A stretch of 64,000 nt of DNA from Rhodospirillales bacterium (lineage in GTDB: Bacteria > Pseudomonadota > Alphaproteobacteria > Rhodospirillales > Magnetovibrionaceae), in contig JANLGW010000074.1 in assembly GCA_024653965.1 (NCBI GenBank), positions 1 through 64,000 on the forward strand, written 5' to 3'. The notes under the pieces are model-generated. The model saw nothing but the letters and a program-made list of their open reading frames with translations, had not been told where the DNA came from and ran no database searches. This document shows, one piece after another, positions 55,733-63,323 of this stretch. The position numbers and the translations under genes are program-made. Every line of letters starts with the position of its first letter. The first letter of the stretch is position 1.

Positions 55733-56398
55733 TTAAGCCACCCGCACCAACGACTGGTTCAAAGTGAAGTGGGTTTCGATGTGATCGATGGTGGCGTGGA
55801 TGCTTTCGCCGATATCGTACTTGGACGTATCGATGATCAAATCCGGATTGGCCGGCGCCTCAAAAGGAGCGCTGATGCCGGTGAAGTTGGGGATCAAGCC
55901 CGCGCGCGCGCGTTTGTAAAGCCCCTTGGGGTCGCGCGCCTCGCACACGTCCAGCCCAGCATGGACATGGACTTCATGAAAGCCCTCGCCGATGATGGCG
56001 CGAGCCTGATCGCGGTCGGCCTGATAAGGCGAGATAAACGCCGTCACCACCAGCGAACCCGATTGCGCAAAAAGCGCCGCGACCTCGGCGATGCGGCGCA
56101 AGTTCTCGTGACGATCTTCGGGGCTGAAGCCTAAGTCGGAATTCAGGCCCGCGCGCACGTTGTCGCCATCCAACACAAACGCCTGATAACCCAAACGATG
56201 CAAGGTGTGTTCGACGCCCAACGCCACGGTGCTTTTGCCCGCGCCCGACAAGCCTGTCAGCCACAACACGCCGCCACGATGGCCGGTGCGTTGCCAATGG
56301 TCTTCTGGACGTACCGGATGTTCGACGGTGTAGATATTGCGCGCTTCGGCTTCGGCCTTCGCGGCAGCTTCGCGATTAACTTGATTGATGTTGCTCAT
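55733..56398 (-). CDS. cysC: Adenylylsulfate kinase CysC
   Basis: A 221-residue kinase with Walker A GLSGAGKST near 49, DGDNVRAGLNSDLGFS and FISPYQADRDQAR. It phosphorylates APS to PAPS. The N-terminal 30 residues are a variable extension. GGAGG precedes the ATG. It follows cysH by 30 bases. No ATP sulfurylase gene lies in the window, so its substrate comes from genes elsewhere. Confidence 0.95.
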   Translation of the reverse strand: MSNINQVNREAAAKAEAEARNIYTVEHPVRPEDHWQRTGHRGGVLWLTGLSGAGKSTVALGVEHTLHRLGYQAFVLDGDNVRAGLNSDLGFSPEDRHENLRRIAEVAALFAQSGSLVVTAFISPYQADRDQARAIIGEGFHEVHVHAGLDVCEARDPKGLYKRARAGLIPNFTGISAPFEAPANPDLIIDTSKYDIGESIHATIDHIETHFTLNQSLVRVA

Positions 56399-56428
56399 GG
56401 TTAGCCTCCAAGGCTCTGAAGTTAAAAA

Positions 56429-57133
56429 TCATAAAAAGGTGTGAATGCCGCATTCGGTTTTTTCATGGCCAGCCCAACGGCCCGAACGCACGCCCTTGCT
56501 GGGGCAAGCCTTATGCGTGCACGGCTGGCAACCGATGGACGGATAGCCTGCCTCGGCCAGGGGGTGACGCGGCAAGTTGCGCGAGCGAAGTGCGACTTCA
56601 ATATCGTCGGCGCTGAAATGCGCCAACGGATTCACCTTCACATGCGCCCCCGTAACTTCGACGACATCCAAATGCTGACGCCCATCACCGTGATGACGTT
56701 TACGCCCGGTGATCAGGATGTCGAACCCCGCCACCGTCATGGCATACGGCATGACCTTGCGGCCCTGGCAGCATGCATCGGGATTGCTTTGATAGAGCAG
56801 GCCGTCCGGGTCCATATTGGCCACCAGACTTTCCGCCGGCCTGATCACACGCACGTCCAACAGATCCAAGTGCTTCGTCAACGCTTCACGATACGCGATG
56901 CTTTCAGCAAACAGACGCCCGGTATCGACGGTGATGATCGGGATGGCCGGATTGATTCTCGCCACCATATCCAACAACACGGCGCTTTCCGTGCCGAATG
57001 ACGACGACACCGCAACTTTGAGCGAGCGCTCCTTCAACACCGCTTTCAGCAACGCCTCCCCGCTCAGCGCTTTCCAAGCGCTCAGCAGTTCGCGCCCTTT
57101 AGGGTGCTTGAGAATGGTAGAATTGTCGCTCAT
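56429..57133 (-). CDS. cysH: APS/PAPS reductase CysH, iron-sulfur type
   Basis: A 234-residue reductase. A cysteine pair CC (DACCQGRKVMP) and CxxC (GCQPCTH) mark the [4Fe-4S] cluster of APS-type reductases, and ECGIH at the C-terminus holds the catalytic cysteine. Such enzymes use APS and often also PAPS. The ATG at 57133 overlaps the stop of the sulfite reductase gene (ATGA), so translation is coupled. Confidence 0.93.
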   Translation of the reverse strand: MSDNSTILKHPKGRELLSAWKALSGEALLKAVLKERSLKVAVSSSFGTESAVLLDMVARINPAIPIITVDTGRLFAESIAYREALTKHLDLLDVRVIRPAESLVANMDPDGLLYQSNPDACCQGRKVMPYAMTVAGFDILITGRKRHHGDGRQHLDVVEVTGAHVKVNPLAHFSADDIEVALRSRNLPRHPLAEAGYPSIGCQPCTHKACPSKGVRSGRWAGHEKTECGIHTFL

Positions 57134-59145
57134 TGCGCCGCTCCCGCAAACGTTTCGTTGTTCAACTTCTGGCTCAAATAACCCGGCACGGAAGTCAGGA
57201 TGCGTTCTACTTCCTGGTCTGCCGCCACCTGCCAAGCCGCCAATGCGGGCAAAGCCAACTCGACTTGATCCGTTTTCGCCGCCCGCACCGCGTCATCCAA
57301 TACTGCCAACAGGCTGGCATCGTGAGACCACTGCGCGCGCACCGTGAGTTCGCGCTCACCCACACTATCGGCGCTATTCACGCCACCAATCGCCAACAGA
57401 CGTTGCAGCGGAGCATCCAGCGCTTGTTCCAAATGCACCGCCACTTCGGCCTGACGGTTCGCCCGTGCAGCCCGCGCCGCATCCAAACGCGCAACACGCG
57501 CCAGATCGGCCAAGTGCTCGGCCACCACCGCCGCCGCCGCGCATTCGCCGGTAGAGGTTGCGGGCGGAACGAACGCCACATCGGAACCGACGTCGAAGAT
57601 CAACTCGCCTGAGTCTTGGTCCAATCCTTCCAAGCTCGGCTGAACAATCTTGGCAATCGCCTCGTCGCCTAAACGCTCGGCCCAGGTCCGCACGCTTTCA
57701 CCTTTAAGGCGCTCTTCCTTCAACGCTTTGAGCAACAGACGCAGCGCGTCCTTCACCCGGTGCGCCGGAATAACGGGGCCTAAAATGCCGTGCGCATCGG
57801 GGCTGCCGCCCAGGTGCAATTGATAATGCGGCACCGGATTGCCATCGATTTTCTTGGCCAAGCCATGAAACCCGATATCGGCAATGTGGTGATGGCCGCA
57901 CGAATTGTGGCAACCGGAAACACGCAGCGTGACCTCTGGCAAACCCGCGAACTCACCACTCGCCGCCAGCAGACTTCCCGCCAGCGCATGACTGTCGGTA
58001 ATGCCGATCGAGCACGTCGAAGACCCAGGGCATGACACCAGCTTGGCCAGCGCATGTACCCGCCCGCTGGCGTCTAACCCTAATTCACGCACGCCGTTCA
58101 CAAAATCCTCGACCGCCCGTTCGGGAAGGTTCTGCGCGATGATGTTTTGCGTGCGCGTCAGGCGAATCTCGCTGGCCCCGGCCTGCTCGGCCAAGTTCGC
58201 CAAACCTTCAAACTGCGCCGAAGAAAGCCAGCCCAACGGAATCTCGATCTCGATGGACTTGCGTCCTTCTGCTTTATAAGCGGACCAATCCAATGCCTTC
58301 CATGCGGGACCATCCAATCCTTCCAGGGCGTTGAATGCTTCATGCACGCGGGCGACAAAATTGGCGGCGCCCAAGCGTTTGATTAAAAACTTAATGCGCG
58401 CACGGTTTTTGTTGGTGCGGCTTGATTGCTCTTGATGCAGGCGCGCAATCGCCTCCTGTACACGAGGTAAGTCGTGCCCAGCCACAAAATCAAACACCTC
58501 GATGGCATGCGCGGGCGCAATGCCCAAGCCCCCACCGGCCAGCACGCGAAAGCCTTTTTCGCCATTTTTCTCGACCGCGATGAACGCCAAATCATCGATC
58601 CCGCCCAGGCCGCAATCCTTGGCGCAACCCGAAACCGACGTTTTAAACTTGCGCGGCATGTGTTGGGTCAGCGGATGGCGCAGCCATGCTTCAGTCAACT
58701 GCCCGGCGACGGTGGCCGCATCGGTCAACTGCTCGCCGCACACGCCCGCATGGGGGCACGCGACGATGGCGCGGAACGTGGCTCCCGATGCTTCGCGCGT
58801 CGTCACGCCACCCTCGTGCAAATCGGACAACAAACCAACTAGGTTCGTTTGGGGCACAAAATAAAACTGCACGCCCTGGCGCGTGGTGACATGAATATCG
58901 CCGCCCGCATTGTTGGCATTGGCCGTGGCGATGGCGCGGGCCTGATCGAACGTCAGCCGTCCGCCGGGCACCTTGGCGCGGATCATGTGCTGACCCGGTT
59001 GACGCTGTTCGTAAATGCCAAAGCGCAGACGGAAAGTTTTCCACCGATCCGCAAACCAACGCCCGCTGACATAATCGTCCAATCCGGCGCTAAACTCACG
59101 CAGATCGCCGTCGGTGCTAAAAACAGTGTTGATCGAATTCGTCAT
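57130..59145 (-). CDS. cysI: Sulfite reductase haemoprotein with a C-terminal extension
   Basis: A 671-residue sirohaem reductase. The body shows both ferredoxin-like repeats and the cluster-sirohaem cysteines CPGSSTC and SGCHNSCGHHH in the second half; a second cysteine pattern SGCAKDCG near 172 belongs to the duplicated first half. From about residue 545 an extension of about 125 residues follows (rich in Ala, Leu, Arg; helical), not part of the standard fold. It reduces sulfite to sulfide. AAGGAA precedes the ATG. First gene of the operon. Confidence 0.9.
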   Translation of the reverse strand: MTNSINTVFSTDGDLREFSAGLDDYVSGRWFADRWKTFRLRFGIYEQRQPGQHMIRAKVPGGRLTFDQARAIATANANNAGGDIHVTTRQGVQFYFVPQTNLVGLLSDLHEGGVTTREASGATFRAIVACPHAGVCGEQLTDAATVAGQLTEAWLRHPLTQHMPRKFKTSVSGCAKDCGLGGIDDLAFIAVEKNGEKGFRVLAGGGLGIAPAHAIEVFDFVAGHDLPRVQEAIARLHQEQSSRTNKNRARIKFLIKRLGAANFVARVHEAFNALEGLDGPAWKALDWSAYKAEGRKSIEIEIPLGWLSSAQFEGLANLAEQAGASEIRLTRTQNIIAQNLPERAVEDFVNGVRELGLDASGRVHALAKLVSCPGSSTCSIGITDSHALAGSLLAASGEFAGLPEVTLRVSGCHNSCGHHHIADIGFHGLAKKIDGNPVPHYQLHLGGSPDAHGILGPVIPAHRVKDALRLLLKALKEERLKGESVRTWAERLGDEAIAKIVQPSLEGLDQDSGELIFDVGSDVAFVPPATSTGECAAAAVVAEHLADLARVARLDAARAARANRQAEVAVHLEQALDAPLQRLLAIGGVNSADSVGERELTVRAQWSHDASLLAVLDDAVRAAKTDQVELALPALAAWQVAADQEVERILTSVPGYLSQKLNNETFAGAAQ

Positions 59146-59164
59146 CTTGCGTTCCTTAGCTCAT

Positions 59165-59201
59165 GGCGCATGTGCGCCTTGCATGGGCTGCTTTTGCAGC
59201 C
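59165..59201 (-). other. Two hairpins between the leader ORF and cysI
   Basis: GGCTGC-TTTT-GCAGCC (59186-59201) and GGCGCA-TG-TGCGCC (59165-59178) lie between the stop of the tri-cysteine ORF and the cysI ribosome site. Neither has a T run. They could act in translation coupling or attenuation, or shape the ribosome site. Confidence 0.55.
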
Positions 59202-59242
59202 GGATCGATTGGATAAAAATGGGGAAACTTAGGGAGTAGCGC

Positions 59243-59314
59243 CTAACGGCAACAACACATCCGGACAGATAAAAAACGGCGCATTCGCGATTTTAAAGTG
59301 TGTTCGGTACGCAT
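59243..59314 (-). CDS. Leader peptide ending Met-Cys-Cys-Cys-Arg
   Basis: A 23-codon ORF with GGAGG (59324-59328) nine bases before ATG. It ends VRMCCCR-stop with three consecutive cysteine codons (TGT TGT TGC). It lies between the SAM-II riboswitch and cysI. Short cysteine-tract leader ORFs before sulfur assimilation operons are known from other bacteria and stall or pause ribosomes when Cys-tRNA is scarce; that role is inferred here. The peptide itself is too short to have a recognisable fold. Confidence 0.72.
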   Translation of the reverse strand: MRTEHTLKSRMRRFLSVRMCCCR

Positions 59315-59343
59315 GGTCTCCGCCTCCGGTCTCAATACTGGAC

Positions 59344-59361
59344 CCGCGGAACGCTCCGCGG
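59344..59361 (-). other. Hairpin 3' of the SAM-II aptamer
   Basis: CCGCGGA-GCGT-TCCGCGG, a perfect 7-base-pair stem just after the aptamer. The right arm with its neighbours (59341-59349) is also exactly complementary to the 5' end of the aptamer (59412-59420, nine bases), so the two pairings exclude each other: the layout of a switch. Confidence 0.7.
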
Positions 59362-59420
59362 CGCTTTAGCCTCGATTTGTTAACGCGGTCGCAAGCTGCC
59401 CCCTCAAATCACCGCGGGTC
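59362..59420 (-). ncRNA. SAM-II riboswitch upstream of the sulfate assimilation operon
   Basis: Read on the minus strand, CGCGGTGATTTGA opens the aptamer, GGGGGCAGCTTGC follows, ACCGCG closes P1, and GTTAACAAATCGAGGCTAAAG completes it. GATTTG pairs with CAAATC, and the conserved GCTAAAG end is present. All hallmarks of the SAM-II class are met. When SAM is plentiful it should lower expression of the operon. Confidence 0.9.
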
Positions 59421-59461
59421 TTTCATGCCAACAGACATGACCGAACCATTCCTTGACGCCA

Positions 59462-59490
59462 ATAAAACACAAATTATGTGTTGGTGTCAA
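59462..59490 (-). promoter_or_regulatory. Promoter with a palindrome in its spacer
   Basis: Minus strand: TTGACA (59490-59485), a 17-base spacer and TTTTAT (59467-59462). Between them AACACA-N5-TGTGTT (59466-59482) is a perfect six-base inverted repeat. The start should fall near 59455, ahead of the riboswitch. Operator for an unidentified regulator. Confidence 0.65.
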
Positions 59491-59554
59491 ATCTAATTTC
59501 ATATTTTTTTGTATAATTATTTTAATATACACTAATATTGATGTATATAAGGCA

Positions 59555-59872
59555 TCAATCCAAGCCGTGAACCTTTAATTTATCGACAATAGGCCCCATG
59601 GCGCGAAATCGCAGATACGCGCCGCAAATAATCATCATGACCCCCACCGATAACCAAAACATCGGGGGGACGGCCATTTCGATGGCGCTGATGAAATACC
59701 CTTTGGGTGGGCTGAGGATATAAAAAAACAACACGTAAGCAGAAGAAAACAGCACCACCGTCATGCCCAGACGCAGCAACAACAGCGTCAACTGCCACGT
59801 TCCGGGCTGGCTAAACTTCAATTCGCGTTCAACGCGATTCCAAAATTCACGATCATCGGATGGAATAGGCAT
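59555..59872 (-). CDS. Small membrane protein of unknown function
   Basis: A 105-residue protein with two hydrophobic segments (about 31-54 and 66-88) and polar ends. No family recognised. AGGGG precedes the ATG. It lies between mobB and the sulfate assimilation promoter, same strand. Confidence 0.7.
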   Translation of the reverse strand: MPIPSDDREFWNRVERELKFSQPGTWQLTLLLLRLGMTVVLFSSAYVLFFYILSPPKGYFISAIEMAVPPMFWLSVGVMMIICGAYLRFRAMGPIVDKLKVHGLD

Positions 59873-59941
59873 AACAAAACCCCTTCCCTATTGCCGCCCC
59901 TCGGCAAATCATGATCGGGGAAATCTATATATTTTGCAAAT

Positions 59942-60466
59942 CTAACGATTCAAATGACCGACAATAAAGTCAGCGATGCCTTGGGCGCGGGGTAAATCCA
60001 ACACCTCAACGTGCAGTCCGTCCAAGCCCTCTATGGCTGATGCATCATCCGTCGCAACCGCCAAAACGCTGTCGTCGTGCCGCGCCATCAACGGATGGCC
60101 CAGCGACGGGCGGTGCACCTCAATCTTAGGATATGGATGCGCTTTAAATCCTTCGACCAAAATAACATCCACCGGCCCCATTCGGTTCAGCAATTCTTCC
60201 AAGTCGGGTTCCGGCGCGCCGTTCAGCTCGTGCAGCAGCGCCCAGCGCCGGTTTGACGCCAGCAGCACCTCGCAAGCACCCGCTTCGCGGTGGCGATAGC
60301 TGTCTTTTCCCGGATGATCCATATCAAAATCGTGATGGGTGTGCTTGACGGTGGAAACTGACAGCCCGCGCGCCCTAAGCTCGGGAATCAATTTGATCAG
60401 CAATGTCGTTTTGCCGCTGCCGCTGCGCCCGACGATGCCCATCACATGTGTCCGATCAATCGCCAT
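59942..60466 (-). CDS. mobB: Molybdopterin-guanine dinucleotide biosynthesis adaptor MobB
   Basis: A 174-residue P-loop protein with GIVGRSGSGKTTLL near 10-22 and VDVILVEGFKAHPYPKIEVHR. It binds GTP and helps MobA make the bis-MGD cofactor. It overlaps the end of mobA by 11 bases. The start at 60466 matches the family N-terminus; the longer open frame lies inside mobA. Confidence 0.94.
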   Translation of the reverse strand: MAIDRTHVMGIVGRSGSGKTTLLIKLIPELRARGLSVSTVKHTHHDFDMDHPGKDSYRHREAGACEVLLASNRRWALLHELNGAPEPDLEELLNRMGPVDVILVEGFKAHPYPKIEVHRPSLGHPLMARHDDSVLAVATDDASAIEGLDGLHVEVLDLPRAQGIADFIVGHLNR

Positions 60467-61103
60467 GAAATCCCTCGATAAACTGCTCCGCCCGAGCCAA
60501 ATCTTCAGGCGTATTGATGTTGAAAAACGGATCAACGGGTGCGGCAGTAAAATCCACTTCGGCGAGCGGATAACGTTCGACCCAAGTCATAACTTTACGC
60601 AAGCCTTCTTCGGCTACAGCGACCCGCAGATCGTCCATCAGATCCATCGACCACAAGGCAAATACCGGATGCGCCCGGCCACTGCTGCTGGCGATGGCGA
60701 TGGATGCTCCCTGTTGGTGAGCCGCCGCCGAAAGTCGATCCACCAGATCGCCCGGCAAAAAGGGCGCGTCGGTAGCGAAGGTGGCGACCCAGCATGCGCC
60801 GCGCATATGGCTGCGCGCCCACGCCATGCCCGTCAAAACCCCGGCCAACGGCCCCAACGCGCCGGGTGCGATATCGGCAACAATCTCAGGCATTGGCTCA
60901 AGTCTTACGTCGGCAAACCGCGATCCGTCGCCACTGGCGTTCAAGATCAAGGCGCCCACTTGGGGCCGGACGCGCTCAACCACGCGCTCCAACAAGGTGC
61001 GCCCCGCCAGCACGTTCAGGCATTTATCGCCGCCGCCGAAGCGCCGCGAAAGCCCGCCCGCCAGCAACACACCGATAATATCGCTATGGTTCAATTTATT
61101 CAT
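60456..61103 (-). CDS. mobA: Molybdenum cofactor guanylyltransferase MobA
   Basis: A 215-residue nucleotidyltransferase with GVLLAGGLSRRFGGGDKCL, the GTP-binding loop, and DAPFLPGDLVDRL. It transfers GMP to molybdopterin. The gene pair supplies cofactor for molybdoenzymes; none is encoded in the window. ATG 61103 gives the family N-terminus. Confidence 0.94.
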   Translation of the reverse strand: MNKLNHSDIIGVLLAGGLSRRFGGGDKCLNVLAGRTLLERVVERVRPQVGALILNASGDGSRFADVRLEPMPEIVADIAPGALGPLAGVLTGMAWARSHMRGACWVATFATDAPFLPGDLVDRLSAAAHQQGASIAIASSSGRAHPVFALWSMDLMDDLRVAVAEEGLRKVMTWVERYPLAEVDFTAAPVDPFFNINTPEDLARAEQFIEGFHGD

Positions 61104-61219
61104 GGGCAGACTATGACTTCCCCTTCCCCGGCAAACAAGGGGGATCGATCGCAATGCATTGAACGCAATTTGAATTCAGACCATAATCATTCCAAACAAC
61201 AATGACGGGAGAAACGCAA

Positions 61220-62056
61220 ATGATGAAGAAACTTGCTATCGGTCTTGGCCTGATCGTCGTGGTGCTCGCCATCGGCATCTATTACCTGGCGCAAAACGCC
61301 GGTAGATTTGTCGAAGCCGTGATCGAAGAGCAAGGCTCGCGTGTCACCCAAGTGAATGTTGCGCTGGACGGCGTAGACATCAGCCTTGCGGATCTAAAAG
61401 CAGGCCTGCGCGGGCTCACCATCGCCAACCCTTCAGGCTTCAAGACACCACGCGCGGTAAACTTGGGCGAAATCAGCGTAAAGCTGGGCGAAGACTGGAG
61501 CCCCAGCCTCATCGTCGTCGATGAAGTCATGGTGCGCAATCCGGAAGTCACCTATGAAATCGGCGCGGACGGCTCCAACATTGCCGCCATCCAGAAAAAT
61601 GTCGAAGACTTTATGCGTGTCGTGAGTGGCGGTAAATCAAGCGAGCCTGCCCCTGCAGACGACGGCTCTGCCCCGAAAATCGTGATCAACGATCTTTACA
61701 TCAAAGGCGGCAAGGTCAACGTATCGTCGACCCTGTTGCAGGGCAAAGTCCTGCCTACGCCGCTACCGGAAATTCACTTATCCGACATCGGCAAAAAATC
61801 GGGGGGCGCGAGCCCTGCTGAAGTTGTCGATCAAGTGATCAGCGCAATCACCAAATCAGCAGGCAGCGCAGCCGGTTCGCTGGATCTATCGCAACTGGGC
61901 CTAGCCGATATTTCCGGCACCGCCGCCGAAATGGGCAAAGCGGCCAAGGATGCCGCCGAAAAAGCCGCCCAAGACGCTCTGCAGGGTGTTGGCGGCGCTA
62001 CCGGTGGCGCGGTCGAAGGTGCTGCCGGAGCGGTCAAAGGCCTGTTTGGCAAATAA
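61220..62056 (+). CDS. AsmA-like membrane-anchored protein of unknown function
   Basis: A 278-residue protein with one N-terminal helix (about 5-25) and a long periplasmic part. VALDGVDISLADLKAGLRGLTIANPSGF resembles repeats in AsmA-type proteins. The last 80 residues are rich in alanine and glycine and low in complexity. ATG 61220 has CGGGAG ahead; an ATG six codons earlier lacks a ribosome site. Confidence 0.8.
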   Translation: MMKKLAIGLGLIVVVLAIGIYYLAQNAGRFVEAVIEEQGSRVTQVNVALDGVDISLADLKAGLRGLTIANPSGFKTPRAVNLGEISVKLGEDWSPSLIVVDEVMVRNPEVTYEIGADGSNIAAIQKNVEDFMRVVSGGKSSEPAPADDGSAPKIVINDLYIKGGKVNVSSTLLQGKVLPTPLPEIHLSDIGKKSGGASPAEVVDQVISAITKSAGSAAGSLDLSQLGLADISGTAAEMGKAAKDAAEKAAQDALQGVGGATGGAVEGAAGAVKGLFGK

Positions 62057-62080
62057 CGTCTTCTACTCATCATGGAAAAA

Positions 62081-62112
62081 GCCCGGTGTATTTTTATAAC
62101 CGGGCCTTTTTT
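62081..62112 (+). terminator. Terminator after the AsmA-like gene
   Basis: GCCCGGT (62081-62087) pairs with ACCGGGC (62099-62105), followed by CTTTTTT. Confidence 0.88.
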
Positions 62113-62213
62113 GTTTCGCCCTAGGACTGTAAGATGGGGCCTGTAAGATAATGCAAATACAATATGCTGAGCCGTTCAAACTTGACGATGTAATCAGCAC
62201 CTGAAAGGCCACC

Positions 62214-63323
62214 ATGATCCGGGATGCGGTCCTTGACGACGTACCCGCTTTAGTCGAACTTGAAACCCGTTGTTTCGAGACCGACCGCTTGTCCGCCCGC
62301 AGCTTTCGCCGCTTTCTCAGCAAAGGCAAAGCGATGCTGCTTACCGACGAAGACGAAAACGGTCGCCTCACCGGCTACACTTTGGTGCTGTTCCACCCCA
62401 ACACATCGCTGGCGCGGCTTTATTCGTTGGCGGTCGAACCCGACCTGCGCGGACGCGGCATCGCGCGCAACCTGATGATGCAATGCGAGCTGCGCGCCGT
62501 GGAACATGGCGCCACGCGCATGCGCCTGGAAGTTCACCAAAATAACGTCGCCGCCCAAACCCTGTATCAGCAATTGGGATACCGGGCCTTCGCCGTGCAC
62601 CCCGATTATTACGAAGATCACGCCAGCGCGGTGCGCATGGAAAAACACATGGCCCCGCATCTGGCGAACAACTTGAACCGGGTGTCGTATTATGCGCAAA
62701 CGCTGAACTTCACCTGCGGCCCGGCATGCCTGATCATGGCGATGCGCACCCAAGCGCCGAACTTCCCCGTCAATCGCCAGTTGGAACTGCAGATGTGGCG
62801 CGAAGCCACCACCATCTTCATGACCGCCGGACACGGCGGCTGCGGCGCGATGGGCTTGGCGCTGGCGGCATGGCGACGCGGCTTCGGCGTCGACGTGGCG
62901 CTCAGCGATGAAACCGAAATGTTCGTTTCTTCCGTGCGCAGCGAGGACAAAAAAGATGTGATCCGCATGGTCGAGGAAGGGTTCCTCAATGAAGCCGCCA
63001 AGACCGCCATCCCGATGCGCAACACCCCGCTCAGCACCGATGAACTGTGCGGGCACTTGGATCGCGGCAACATCCCCATCGTTTTGATCAGCGCCTGGCG
63101 GCTGTCGGGGGACAAAGAACCGCACTGGGTGGTGCTCACGGCGCACGATGACCATTTTATCTATATCAACGACCCCTTCCCCGAACCCGAAAAAAACCGT
63201 TTCGATACGGACTGCATCGGCATTCCCATCACACCGGAAGAATTGACCCGCATGATGCGCTTTGGCAGCCGCAAACATTTTGCCTCGGTTGTCATTCATC
63301 CTTTGCGAGAGGGTGCCCCTTAA
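62214..63323 (+). CDS. GNAT acetyltransferase fused to a C39-type peptidase
   Basis: A 369-residue two-domain protein. Residues 1-145 are a GNAT acetyltransferase with LYSLAVEPDLRGRGIARNLM (acetyl-CoA loop) and the closing VHQNNVAAQTLYQQLGY. From about 160 comes a papain-like C39 domain with NFTCGPACLIMAM (nucleophile cysteine) and HWVVLTAHDDHFIYINDP (His, Asp). The downstream gene encodes a RimK-type ligase starting directly at its stop. Predicted peptide modification systems have this pairing. Confidence 0.9.
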   Translation: MIRDAVLDDVPALVELETRCFETDRLSARSFRRFLSKGKAMLLTDEDENGRLTGYTLVLFHPNTSLARLYSLAVEPDLRGRGIARNLMMQCELRAVEHGATRMRLEVHQNNVAAQTLYQQLGYRAFAVHPDYYEDHASAVRMEKHMAPHLANNLNRVSYYAQTLNFTCGPACLIMAMRTQAPNFPVNRQLELQMWREATTIFMTAGHGGCGAMGLALAAWRRGFGVDVALSDETEMFVSSVRSEDKKDVIRMVEEGFLNEAAKTAIPMRNTPLSTDELCGHLDRGNIPIVLISAWRLSGDKEPHWVVLTAHDDHFIYINDPFPEPEKNRFDTDCIGIPITPEELTRMMRFGSRKHFASVVIHPLREGAP

